From Flavobacteriales bacterium (GTDB lineage: Bacteria; Bacteroidota; Bacteroidia; Flavobacteriales; TMED113): DNA of 10,235 nt. Below, in pieces: positions 1-6,892 of the stretch. The stretch lies in assembly GCA_002696965.1 (NCBI GenBank), contig NZUB01000013.1:1-10235 (forward strand). Reading direction: 5' to 3'. The notes beneath the pieces were generated by a model, which did not search any database, had not been told where the DNA came from, and was given only the letters and a program-made list of their open reading frames with translations. A program made the position numbers and the translations under genes. The number at the start of each line of letters is the position of its first letter. Position 1 is the stretch's first letter.

Positions 1-1241
1 CCATTTGAAAATCCAGTAGCAAAGGTATTTGTGCTACTTAACTGATAAGTACTTTGAAGATAATTTGCAAGAGCAATCATAAACCCCACATCATCTACCG
101 TAGGATTATTCTGAAAGTCATATCCAACATTAAAAAAGGCATTATCATATTGATCTGTAGTCCCCTGAGGATAGCATACTGCAAATCCATTTTCATCTGC
201 TACTGCATTCATTGCTGAGTAACTCATAATTCCAGGAGCACTTCCAGTATAGCCGTGTAGCACAAACACTAAAGGAGCATTGCTGGTCAAATTATTAGGC
301 ATATATAAAAGATAGTTTCTTTCTAAACCATCAAAATCAAAAGTTAGTGGTATAATACATGACCCATCATCAATATTAGCATATATATTATAATTTATTG
401 CATCTGGATTTGTACATCCTGGGAATTCCCAAGAGCAGTCTTTTTCATATATTTCAAATGTAAAATAGCCGTTAAAGCCGTCTTCTATAGTTACCTCCTC
501 TAGCATGTTAATTCCATCTACAGAAATAGATATATTTCCTCCTTGCCACCCATCTCCATAACTATCATTTCCAAGTATTAAAAAGCAATCAGGTTCATTT
601 ATACAAAGTTGTGTGTAATAGGATTGATAATTACCATTTCCTTGGAAAGAACTCATTGCATCACTTTGTTCAGTCCAGCTCTGATAACTGTATAGAGACC
701 AACTCATTTCTTCAGCCCAATTTCCTGTATTCGTTTCTATTTCTAGAATATATTCTCCATCTTGACATGAGTATTCACAAGAGTCATCATTTATAAATGC
801 ATAGTCATTATAATTATTAGCATTTACATCTGTACAACCTAAGCCACTATAGATACATTCAGAATCATTAATTTGAAAGACAGTATAACCTGTAGAACCG
901 CCCTCCAACTCTACAATTAGTTCGGGAATGCCAAAATCGACATCGTTATTTAAAGATGTTAATTCTGCATATCCGCCATTCCACCCATCGCCATAACTAT
1001 CAATTGCTTCAAAGGCATAACAACCCGCACTTAGACATACATTTTGGCTATAGTTAGTGTCATTTTCAGTTTCAGATCCATCATAAAAAAATATACTTTG
1101 GCCGTTATTATCAATAATAAACCATGATATTTCTTCGGCCCACTCACCGCTGTAAGTTTCAACTAATAATTCATATTCTCCCTCATCACATTGTGCTTGC
1201 AGCAGAAAAGGCACAAATAATAATAATATAAACTTATACAT
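1..1241 (-). CDS. Secreted PHB-depolymerase/feruloyl-esterase-type hydrolase with two N-terminal tandem modules (3' end outside window)
   Basis: The reading frame is open from ATG at 1241 to the left edge, giving 413 residues with the C-terminus missing. A signal peptide covers residues 1-16 and the mature chain begins Q17-C18. Two similar modules follow, at about 18-158 and 159-296. Each has a GEY..E/ET...WAEE[IM]SW opening, a SYGDGW motif (82-87 and 227-232) and a closing GCT...A.NYN.YA segment with D-D-(G)-S-C (135-155 and 275-295). From about residue 297 an alpha/beta hydrolase of the LpqC/PHB depolymerase esterase family begins: VFVLHG (325-330, oxyanion-hole region), a VDDVGF segment shortly before the nucleophile, and GFSNG with the nucleophile at S412. 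The Asp and His of the triad would lie off the window. Likely an extracellular esterase; polyester, feruloyl ester and acetylated-glycan substrates cannot be told apart. It lies 87 bases downstream of the O-acetylation pair and could be co-transcribed. Confidence 0.88.
   Translation of the reverse strand, partial: MYKFILLLFVPFLLQAQCDEGEYELLVETYSGEWAEEISWFIIDNNGQSIFFYDGSETENDTNYSQNVCLSAGCYAFEAIDSYGDGWNGGYAELTSLNNDVDFGIPELIVELEGGSTGYTVFQINDSECIYSGLGCTDVNANNYNDYAFINDDSCEYSCQDGEYILEIETNTGNWAEEMSWSLYSYQSWTEQSDAMSSFQGNGNYQSYYTQLCINEPDCFLILGNDSYGDGWQGGNISISVDGINMLEEVTIEDGFNGYFTFEIYEKDCSWEFPGCTNPDAINYNIYANIDDGSCIIPLTFDFDGLERNYLLYMPNNLTSNAPLVFVLHGYTGSAPGIMSYSAMNAVADENGFAVCYPQGTTDQYDNAFFNVGYDFQNNPTVDDVGFMIALANYLQSTYQLSSTNTFATGFSN
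361..1191 (-). repeat. Tandem duplication of a ~140-residue module inside the esterase gene
   Basis: Two consecutive protein modules of 141 and about 138 residues line up motif by motif: WAEEISW/WAEEMSW, SYGDGWNGG/SYGDGWQGG, GY.(V/F)F.I, and GCTD/GCTN followed by A.NYN.YA. Position 18 of the chain corresponds to 159, and Cys136 to Cys276. The copies are clearly diverged at the DNA level, so the duplication is old. The Asp-rich, Cys-containing character suggests a calcium-binding or adhesive beta-rich module, but the fold is not shown by the sequence. Confidence 0.75.
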
Positions 1242-1328
1242 ACATATATTGGTTTTAGTTATATATAAATATAGTGGTTTTTTAGTCTTTAAATTAGGGA
1301 TTGATTGTGAGCTAGTAAATATGCAGGA

Positions 1329-2702
1329 TTAATCTAACGCTATCTCCTTGTTTTGTGTTAATATATAATTTGCTTCATGTACTGCTTGTTCCGACCATAA
1401 CCGACCATTTTTCTTTGCTTTTTCAAGCGTAGCACTACTCCAAACGTGGTCAGGAGCAATATAATTATTCACATAATTTAAAAGTTTTTGTGCAGTATTT
1501 TGATTATAACCTAAAAAGGTTTCTATATATAATATTAATTTCTCATTTTCAGGCAATTGATTACTAAAATAGATGTAATATAATTGATCAATAAAACCAA
1601 ATGCAAATTTATATAGATTAGCATCAGTTGATAGGAGTATTATTATATCGTTACTTTCAATAGTTTTTTTAATATCAATATTGTTGACATATGTTGGATT
1701 ATTATAACTCTCAGGAAAAATTTCTTTATTATAGAACCAGAATTGGCCATTATTAAAAATATTTTTTGAGAGTCCAAAATTAAACATACCCCAGTAATAA
1801 CTATCAGCAATAGTTAATGCTTTTATTCTAGAATTTGAATCAATTTTTGTCATAAACTGAGGGTATCCCATTTTTAAATCAGGGATATCAAATAATAAAT
1901 TCATGCCTTTTTCAATATCATCATCTTCATCGAGGATTAGACCGTTTGAATTAATTTGGATTAAATCTAGTTTAGCTTTGAATGGCTTGTTATAGATTGA
2001 TGGAATATATTTTAATAAAGAGTCTGCAGCTAAAAACTCACCATATTTGCTCCAATGAATGCCAGTTTTGGGAAATAGTGGATATTGAGATAAAGGTTTC
2101 ATGCCTATAAACCAACTATGGAAATCTAATATATTTAAGTTATAATTTTGCAGGTGATTTTTATAGACCTCATAATTAGTTTTTGTTTTTATGCTTGGCG
2201 AGTATTTATCAGGTATATATTCAGGATAGAAACTTCCTTTCCCGGGAGCTAAAACTACAATAATTTCTATCCCTTTGGCTTTTAATGTGTCATTAACTTG
2301 GCTTAGCCTATGGACTTTTTTTATAATAGCATTCTCCCCAATAAAATCTCTTCCTAAACAAGCTAAAATATAGTTTTCTTCATATAAATAATTATCTTTT
2401 CCTATAACTACACTATTAGCATTTGCGTGTCTGTAGACTGTATATTGTAATTGATTATATAATCGAACAAAAGAATTTCTAAAACCAAAATTTTCATTTA
2501 GGTATTTTTCTTGAAGTCTTGCATAACTACCCTTAAACCATGATTCGACAGAAAATAATGGGCGTTGAGCTTGAATAAAAGATCCATGTAATGGTTTAGA
2601 ATTAAAAAGAAGAACCCTTTGTTCAATCATTGGAATAAATAGCAGAAATATAATACTCGCAAGGATACTTCGTTTGATATTTTTTTCTGTTAGAAAACTC
2701 AT
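1329..2702 (-). CDS. AlgX/AlgJ-like SGNH-fold O-acetyltransferase partner (DHHW-type)
   Basis: This 457-residue protein has one N-terminal membrane segment (about residues 11-25) and is otherwise extracytoplasmic. The layout fits the SGNH/AlgX-AlgJ family that works beside MBOAT proteins in acetylating exported polysaccharides. An NYLY(E) segment near 104-108 is followed by KG(I)EIIVVLAPGKGSFYPEYIPDKY (143-167), the GIHWSKYG signature (214-221), and ADSYYWG (299-305) with the candidate nucleophile S301. The usual Asp of the DxHW signature of AlgX is Gly214 here, while His216 and Trp217 are kept. A late STDANLY segment (358-364) matches the conserved end of the domain. The ATG lies one base after the stop of the MBOAT gene (TAA-T-ATG), so translational coupling is likely. 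Probable role: transferring acetyl groups received from the MBOAT protein to a glycan outside the membrane. The glycan is unknown. Confidence 0.85.
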   Translation of the reverse strand: MSFLTEKNIKRSILASIIFLLFIPMIEQRVLLFNSKPLHGSFIQAQRPLFSVESWFKGSYARLQEKYLNENFGFRNSFVRLYNQLQYTVYRHANANSVVIGKDNYLYEENYILACLGRDFIGENAIIKKVHRLSQVNDTLKAKGIEIIVVLAPGKGSFYPEYIPDKYSPSIKTKTNYEVYKNHLQNYNLNILDFHSWFIGMKPLSQYPLFPKTGIHWSKYGEFLAADSLLKYIPSIYNKPFKAKLDLIQINSNGLILDEDDDIEKGMNLLFDIPDLKMGYPQFMTKIDSNSRIKALTIADSYYWGMFNFGLSKNIFNNGQFWFYNKEIFPESYNNPTYVNNIDIKKTIESNDIIILLSTDANLYKFAFGFIDQLYYIYFSNQLPENEKLILYIETFLGYNQNTAQKLLNYVNNYIAPDHVWSSATLEKAKKNGRLWSEQAVHEANYILTQNKEIALD

Positions 2703-2703
2703 A

Positions 2704-4125
2704 TTAAAATCTAAAATAAATAAAAGGATTAAAGCCAGATGATGTGATTGAACTTAGACACAAAATAAATAATATAACGGATAATAAGGTCAGTATTAAA
2801 TGGTGTTTTACATGATATGTGTGTGTTTTAAAAAAAAATGTTTCTAAATCTTTGCCGGCTTTAAAATTTGTACAGAAAGAGAAAATAACAGCAAGTATTG
2901 TTATTGTCCAAAAAGCCGGGATAACACTGGGTTCTAATTGAAAATCAAAATTAAAAAGACTTACTAGGTATAGTTGTATATCAGAGATGCTATCTAGTCG
3001 AAAAATAACCCACCCAATCATAACTATAAAAAATGTAAATAATGTGGCCATCACTACACCTATTTTTTTTAAAAAACGTAATAAAAAAATTCGATCAAGT
3101 ATTAAAAATAAACCATGGTATGCGCCCCATAATATAAAGTTCCACTCTGAACCGTGCCATAGCCCAGACAAAATAAATACTAACCAAAGATTAAAAAAGA
3201 GACGGTATTTACTAGAAACTCTATTTCCACCAAGCGGTATATATAAGTAGTCCTTCATAAATTCCCCCAGGGTAATATGCCATCTCCGCCAAAACTCACT
3301 AATACTCTGAGATACATATGGGGATTTGAAGTTTTCGGGGAAGCGGAAGCCCAGAATTCTACCTAACCCAATAGCCATGTCCGAGTAACCAGAAAAGTCA
3401 AAATAAATTTGAAACGTATAAGCAAATATTCCAATCCAGGCTGCTGTAGTAGATAAATTAATTAGATCTCCATCAAAAATTATATCCGCTTGTTCAGCAA
3501 GAACATTTGCAATCAGAACTTTTTTAGACAAACCTATACAGAATCGATAAAATCCAATTAGCTTGTCGTCAGCTATTTCTACTCGATTAACAATTTGGTT
3601 GGCAATAGCATTAAATCGTACAATTGGCCCTGCAATCATTTGGGGAAAAGACATTATATAAACCATATAATCTAAAACATTGTTTAGCGGTTCACTGGTT
3701 TTTCGGTATACATCAATAGAGTAGGTGAGGGTTTGAAAGGTGTAAAATGATATTCCTATTGGAAGTGCAACCTCCACCCAAGGCATTTCACTGAAGCCTA
3801 ATGTGCTAAGTAAGCTATTAAGGTTACTCACAAAAAAATTAGAGTATTTGAAATATGCTAATAGACCCAGATTAATGGATATTGACAGGGTTAATAATAC
3901 TTTTCGAATTTTAATGGCCGAAGTATTATAGAGTTGGCGGACTATATGAAAATCTATATATGTAGAAACGATAATTATAAATATAAATTGAGGTGCACCC
4001 CAGCTATAAAATATAATGCTGCCTAATAAAATTATTAGATTTTTAAATTGTTTAGGCACCACATGATAGACTAATAAGAATAGTGGTAAAAAATATAAAA
4101 GGAATACAATGCTGCTAAAAATCAT
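2704..4125 (-). CDS. MBOAT family O-acyltransferase (AlgI/DltB type)
   Basis: This 473-residue polytopic membrane protein has roughly ten or more hydrophobic segments and the normal length for AlgI-like proteins. The diagnostic MBOAT features are all present: LPIGISFYTFQ (121-131) leading into SYSIDVYR-type sequence, PQMIAGPIVR (161-170), FDFSGYSDMAIGLGR (242-256), EFWRRWHITL (277-286), YIPLGGNR (295-302), and SGLWHG (320-325) with the presumed catalytic His324. The family moves acetyl groups from cytoplasmic acetyl-CoA across the inner membrane to acetylate an extracytoplasmic polymer; alginate (AlgI) and teichoic acid D-alanylation (DltB) are the model systems. The adjacent AlgX/AlgJ-like gene, one base away, is the expected partner. 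No polysaccharide polymerase or glycosyltransferase is seen in the window, so the acceptor is unknown. The upstream secreted barrel gene ends 36 bases before this start, consistent with one operon. Confidence 0.93.
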   Translation of the reverse strand: MIFSSIVFLLYFLPLFLLVYHVVPKQFKNLIILLGSIIFYSWGAPQFIFIIIVSTYIDFHIVRQLYNTSAIKIRKVLLTLSISINLGLLAYFKYSNFFVSNLNSLLSTLGFSEMPWVEVALPIGISFYTFQTLTYSIDVYRKTSEPLNNVLDYMVYIMSFPQMIAGPIVRFNAIANQIVNRVEIADDKLIGFYRFCIGLSKKVLIANVLAEQADIIFDGDLINLSTTAAWIGIFAYTFQIYFDFSGYSDMAIGLGRILGFRFPENFKSPYVSQSISEFWRRWHITLGEFMKDYLYIPLGGNRVSSKYRLFFNLWLVFILSGLWHGSEWNFILWGAYHGLFLILDRIFLLRFLKKIGVVMATLFTFFIVMIGWVIFRLDSISDIQLYLVSLFNFDFQLEPSVIPAFWTITILAVIFSFCTNFKAGKDLETFFFKTHTYHVKHHLILTLLSVILFILCLSSITSSGFNPFIYFRF

Positions 4126-4161
4126 CTATAAGTTTTTTACACGGTCATTTTCATGATCTTT

Positions 4162-5838
4162 TTATTTTAAAATATATTTTTTTTCAACAGAGCCATCATC
4201 ATAAATGTGTAATTGGAAGCTAGATTTAGCCCCTCTTTTCCCCAACAGATCAAGGATTATTAATAAATTCTTTTTTTGTGAATCTTCATTTAAATCTATT
4301 CCATCACATATATCACCGATATTATCAGAGTTAAAATCCTCTTGGTTAGGATTAAAATCTGTAGGGCAGTTGTCTAATTCATCACAGACCCCATCATTAT
4401 CAATGTCACTTAGACATGCTCCCATAGCTACATTTATAGAATACGGGAGTAATTCAATATTGGTTGTCCCAGCATCAGGGACTACATTAATATAGTTTAC
4501 ACTATCTATTACATCGAATAAAGAATCAGAATGCCATTTTTCCCAACTCACCTCTCCACCAAGTAGATTATCTACAGATACTGTAATTGTATCTTCTGAA
4601 ATATTTGTTAATATTAAAGACCCCTCAAAGGTAGAATCATTTTCAAATCTCCATCCAAAAAGTTGAGGGTAAGCAACTTCTCTAGCGACATTATTGTTAT
4701 TATAATAAGTTACTGTATCAATGAAATTTGGCGGGGTTGTAATTTTTGTAGCAGTATTTTTATTCAATTTTGTTTTATTCCAAATAGCAGCAAAAATTCC
4801 AGTGGCTCTTTTTCTAAAATTATTTTGAGTGTCCAATGCATCCCAGTTTTCAAAAATCCCCCCAATATTAAACATACTGATGTCCTCGACTAATTGATTA
4901 CTTAAAAAAATTTGATGAGAAGCACTAAACATTAAGACTAGGCTCCACCTATTTGCATATATCTTATCTAAGGTGTTGTCGGTAATACCGTATCCCACCC
5001 ATAATTCATAATTTTGCAGCTCCGCTATTGTGTCCCGAAACCCTCTGACTTGTTCATATGTGGGAATTTGATCAAACGCATATGCTAATAATTGTTTTGT
5101 TGTAAATATAGTGTCGGCTTCTTTTAGATAGAAGAATGCAGACCATCTAAATGCATCAGCTGGGTTACTCATATTATATAATGCTTCATTCCAGTATTGA
5201 GCTCTTGGATTAGAGTTCCCATAATTACCAGCTGACACAGCAATTTTAGTATTTGGCAATATATTCCGTATGGAGTCAATATATATATCACAAGCTGTAG
5301 CGTAATCTTCAGCAGTTGGAAAATGGCTGATGCTTAAGTCATTTCCTGCTTTTTCCATTTCATCCCCCAGTCTTATTCTCTCTAATTGAACACCATTATC
5401 TATAGCGAAGGTTAAATCAGCTAGTTGTTTTGACATACTACTACTAATCATATTTAAACAATATAATCCCTCCGCACCTATTTGATTTAAAGCACTTTGA
5501 AAATTTTCAGGCGTTATTTCAATAACATTTGCATTCAATTGTCCCCAACTTAATGTTATTGAGTCAATACAACAAGTATCTAAGAATGTTTGTGGATAAA
5601 ACCAACCATTTGCCCAATCCCAAATATCAGGACAAGGAGGGTATGCTAGTACGTCAGGAAACATGGTTGCTACAGAATCATTGAACACACCATTCACCCA
5701 AGATGGCCCTCTCCATGTTTGGCCCCCAAAATTGGCAGTCGGGATAGATCTGTTAAGCGTGTCAGTCTCTAATTGATTACTCTGAGAAAACACGAAGTAA
5801 CTAAATATATATATAGATGTTATTATAAATTTCCCCAT
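4162..5838 (-). CDS. Secreted glycoside-hydrolase-like TIM-barrel protein with thrombospondin type-3 repeat and C-terminal tail
   Basis: This 558-residue exported protein has a signal peptide to residue 18 and a mature start at Q19. The N-terminal ~370 residues resemble clan-A glycoside hydrolases of the GH39/51/79 kind: a barrel start near FGGQTWRG (37-44), ENFQSAL (111-117), ERIRLGDEME (153-162) at the place of the usual GNE acid/base motif, KIAVSAGNYG (198-207), and ELWVGYGITD (278-287) where the nucleophile strand usually reads W-x-T-E. The canonical Asn before the acid/base Glu is Asp159, and no Glu is seen in the second motif, so catalysis is doubtful. A beta domain (about 390-470) is followed by a thrombospondin type-3 calcium repeat (478-514, DIDNDGVCD, DNCP, NPNQED, GDICD) and the LLG/YDDGSVEK tail (521-558). 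It sits between the thyroglobulin-domain gene (28-base gap) and the MBOAT gene (36-base gap). The family assignment of the barrel is a motif-level inference. Confidence 0.72.
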   Translation of the reverse strand: MGKFIITSIYIFSYFVFSQSNQLETDTLNRSIPTANFGGQTWRGPSWVNGVFNDSVATMFPDVLAYPPCPDIWDWANGWFYPQTFLDTCCIDSITLSWGQLNANVIEITPENFQSALNQIGAEGLYCLNMISSSMSKQLADLTFAIDNGVQLERIRLGDEMEKAGNDLSISHFPTAEDYATACDIYIDSIRNILPNTKIAVSAGNYGNSNPRAQYWNEALYNMSNPADAFRWSAFFYLKEADTIFTTKQLLAYAFDQIPTYEQVRGFRDTIAELQNYELWVGYGITDNTLDKIYANRWSLVLMFSASHQIFLSNQLVEDISMFNIGGIFENWDALDTQNNFRKRATGIFAAIWNKTKLNKNTATKITTPPNFIDTVTYYNNNNVAREVAYPQLFGWRFENDSTFEGSLILTNISEDTITVSVDNLLGGEVSWEKWHSDSLFDVIDSVNYINVVPDAGTTNIELLPYSINVAMGACLSDIDNDGVCDELDNCPTDFNPNQEDFNSDNIGDICDGIDLNEDSQKKNLLIILDLLGKRGAKSSFQLHIYDDGSVEKKYILK

Positions 5839-5866
5839 TGGTAAAATGCTTGGTATAATCGCGTAT

Positions 5867-6601
5867 TCATTTTATCAGAATTCTTTTTTCAACCGAACCA
5901 TCGTTATATAGGTATATTTGTAAGCCATTGATTGTGTTTTGTCGACCCAATAAATCTAGGGTTTTAATTCCTTTTTTTTGTGTTGCAGAATTCGTGAGCT
6001 GAAAATTATTTTCTGTATCAAAATAAAAGGGCCATGAACATGCTATATAGCTGTTCCCAGCAAAAAAACCTTCAACTAAATGGATTTGTCCTTCTATTGG
6101 GAAAACTAAGTTTTCTTGTTGTATTTCCAAATATCTAATCTCATTCATGCCAGGGCCTAATCCATATACATTTGCGGCATTATTAAAGTTCTCTAATGCA
6201 ACAGTATCTCCTAGATTATTTGTAAGCATTAAGCCACAATAACCAAACCAGTAATCAGTGTTAAAATTCGTAGATACACTTACTTCGAAGCTATTTGCAC
6301 CATCATTATAATTTACTGGATAAGTAGATATAGAGTCACATAAATTAATTTGTACGGATTCACAATTAGGTAACCCCTCTCCAGGCCCCAAAGATGATCC
6401 AGGTATTTCAATACCATTCTCATCTACACACCAGCAATAACCAGTACTCGACCAGCATTGCATAGGAGAATAAGATCCATCTTCTTCACATTGTGGTATA
6501 AATTCTCCAATTAATCCAGTAGCATTGGCTACCGCATCTAAACAGGGAGTTTGACTAAAAAACAAAAAAGGAATAATACTAAGAATACATAGTGGCCTCA
6601 T
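5867..6601 (-). CDS. Secreted protein with a thyroglobulin type-1 domain and C-terminal tail
   Basis: This 244-residue exported protein has a signal peptide at 1-16 (mature start Q17). Residues 20-80 form a complete thyroglobulin type-1 domain. The six cysteines are C20, C38, C49, C56, C58 and C80, with the hallmark PQC (36-38), GSYSPMQCW (42-50) and CWCV (56-59). The spacing fits the type-1A pattern, predicting disulfides C20-C38, C49-C56 and C58-C80. In animals such domains inhibit cysteine or other proteases or bind matrix proteins. Residues ~86-200 look like a beta-sandwich module (LTNNLGDTVALENFN; C122 and C188 could pair) that I cannot name. Residues 208-244 are the LLGR/YNDGSVEKR tail shared with two other proteins here. 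It is the first gene of an apparent four-gene operon, with a candidate -7 element and inverted repeat directly upstream. Protease inhibition in this organism is a hypothesis only. Confidence 0.86.
   Translation of the reverse strand: MRPLCILSIIPFLFFSQTPCLDAVANATGLIGEFIPQCEEDGSYSPMQCWSSTGYCWCVDENGIEIPGSSLGPGEGLPNCESVQINLCDSISTYPVNYNDGANSFEVSVSTNFNTDYWFGYCGLMLTNNLGDTVALENFNNAANVYGLGPGMNEIRYLEIQQENLVFPIEGQIHLVEGFFAGNSYIACSWPFYFDTENNFQLTNSATQKKGIKTLDLLGRQNTINGLQIYLYNDGSVEKRILIK
6362..6544 (-). other. Thyroglobulin type-1 domain coding segment
   Basis: This segment encodes residues 20-80 of the secreted protein, with all six framework cysteines, the QC motif and CWCV. It is marked separately because the domain is mostly known from metazoans and is the most distinctive protein signature in the window. 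Confidence 0.9.
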
Positions 6602-6605
6602 AATT

Positions 6606-6613
6606 CAAAGATA
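6606..6613 (-). promoter_or_regulatory. Candidate Bacteroidota -7 element (TATCTTTG) for the thyroglobulin-domain operon
   Basis: On the minus strand TATCTTTG matches the TAnnTTTG -7 consensus of Bacteroidota housekeeping promoters. It ends only four bases before the ATG at 6601, so transcription would begin at or almost at the start codon, implying a leaderless message. I find no convincing TTG -33 element at the usual distance; that region overlaps the inverted repeat instead. Confidence 0.45.
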
Positions 6614-6616
6614 CAG

Positions 6617-6643
6617 GTTTTTATAATACTCACTTATAAAAAC
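6617..6643. promoter_or_regulatory. Perfect 10-bp inverted repeat with 7-base spacer, candidate operator
   Basis: GTTTTTATAA, seven spacer bases (TACTCAC), then TTATAAAAAC: both arms are exact reverse complements. The repeat lies just upstream of the candidate -7 element of the minus-strand operon and upstream of the small plus-strand ORF. That position suits a dimeric regulator controlling one or both directions. The arms are AT-rich, so chance formation is possible in this genome. Confidence 0.5.
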
Positions 6644-6660
6644 AGATTGATAATAAACAC

Positions 6661-6674
6661 ACCATATAAATGGT
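6661..6674. repeat. Short inverted repeat ACCAT-N4-ATGGT
   Basis: Two exact 5-base arms are separated by four bases, 21 bases before the ATG of the small plus-strand ORF. It could be a minor operator half-site pair, but arms this short arise by chance. Confidence 0.2.
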
Positions 6675-6694
6675 AATTTTTGTAAATTGCGTTT

Positions 6695-6859
6695 ATGAAA
6701 AAAATAGATGCTTCTTATTTAGGGAAGAAAATTAACAAGCTTAACAAAAAAATTCACAGAGCAGAAGAGCAAGGTGATAATAATAAAGTATGGTGGAGAA
6801 AAATAAAGCTCGGCAAATTAAAAGAAAAACTAAATAATTTGATAAAACCTAAACATTAG
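6695..6859 (+). CDS. Possible small basic protein, 54 residues, divergent from its neighbours
   Basis: ATG at 6695 to TAG at 6857-6859 gives 54 residues. The product is rich in Lys (beginning MKKIDASYLGKK and ending LIKPKH), with alternating Lys/Leu/Ile positions that could form two amphipathic helices joined by an EEQGDNN turn, and a Trp pair (34-35, VWWRKIK). It has no signal peptide or membrane span and would be cytoplasmic. It fills an otherwise empty intergenic stretch and is the only plus-strand candidate not lying over a larger gene on the opposite strand. I do not recognise a family. No clear ribosome-binding site is visible, which is usual in this phylum, and the upstream TAATTTTTG is one base too long for a good -7 element. 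It could be a real small gene or a chance frame in A-rich DNA. Confidence 0.45.
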   Translation: MKKIDASYLGKKINKLNKKIHRAEEQGDNNKVWWRKIKLGKLKEKLNNLIKPKH

Positions 6860-6876
6860 TTGCCATATGTAAGTAG

Positions 6877-6892
6877 TTGTAACTTTTTACAA
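6877..6892. terminator. Weak AT-rich hairpin (TTGTAA-CTTT-TTACAA) between convergent genes
   Basis: Exact 6-base arms with a four-base loop lie 18 bases after the stop of the small plus-strand ORF and about 50 bases past the stop of the minus-strand His-rich gene. The stem is almost all A/T and lacks a clear T-run, so function as a bidirectional terminator is only a possibility. Confidence 0.22.

Noticed and set aside
611..796. Plus-strand open frame of 61 codons
   Set aside because: It lies wholly inside the esterase gene on the opposite strand and has no domain or coding character of its own.
1266..1273. TATATTTA as promoter of the esterase gene
   Set aside because: The last base does not fit TAnnTTTG, there is no -33 TTG, and the surrounding DNA is an AT run where such matches are common.
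2987..3250. Plus-strand open frame of 87 codons
   Set aside because: It is antisense to the MBOAT gene, whose motifs are unmistakable there; the Lys/Asn-rich product looks like an AT-rich shadow.
4205..4893. Two plus-strand open frames (4205-4495, 4663-4893)
   Set aside because: Both are antisense to the barrel protein gene, including its thrombospondin repeat, and have no recognisable features.
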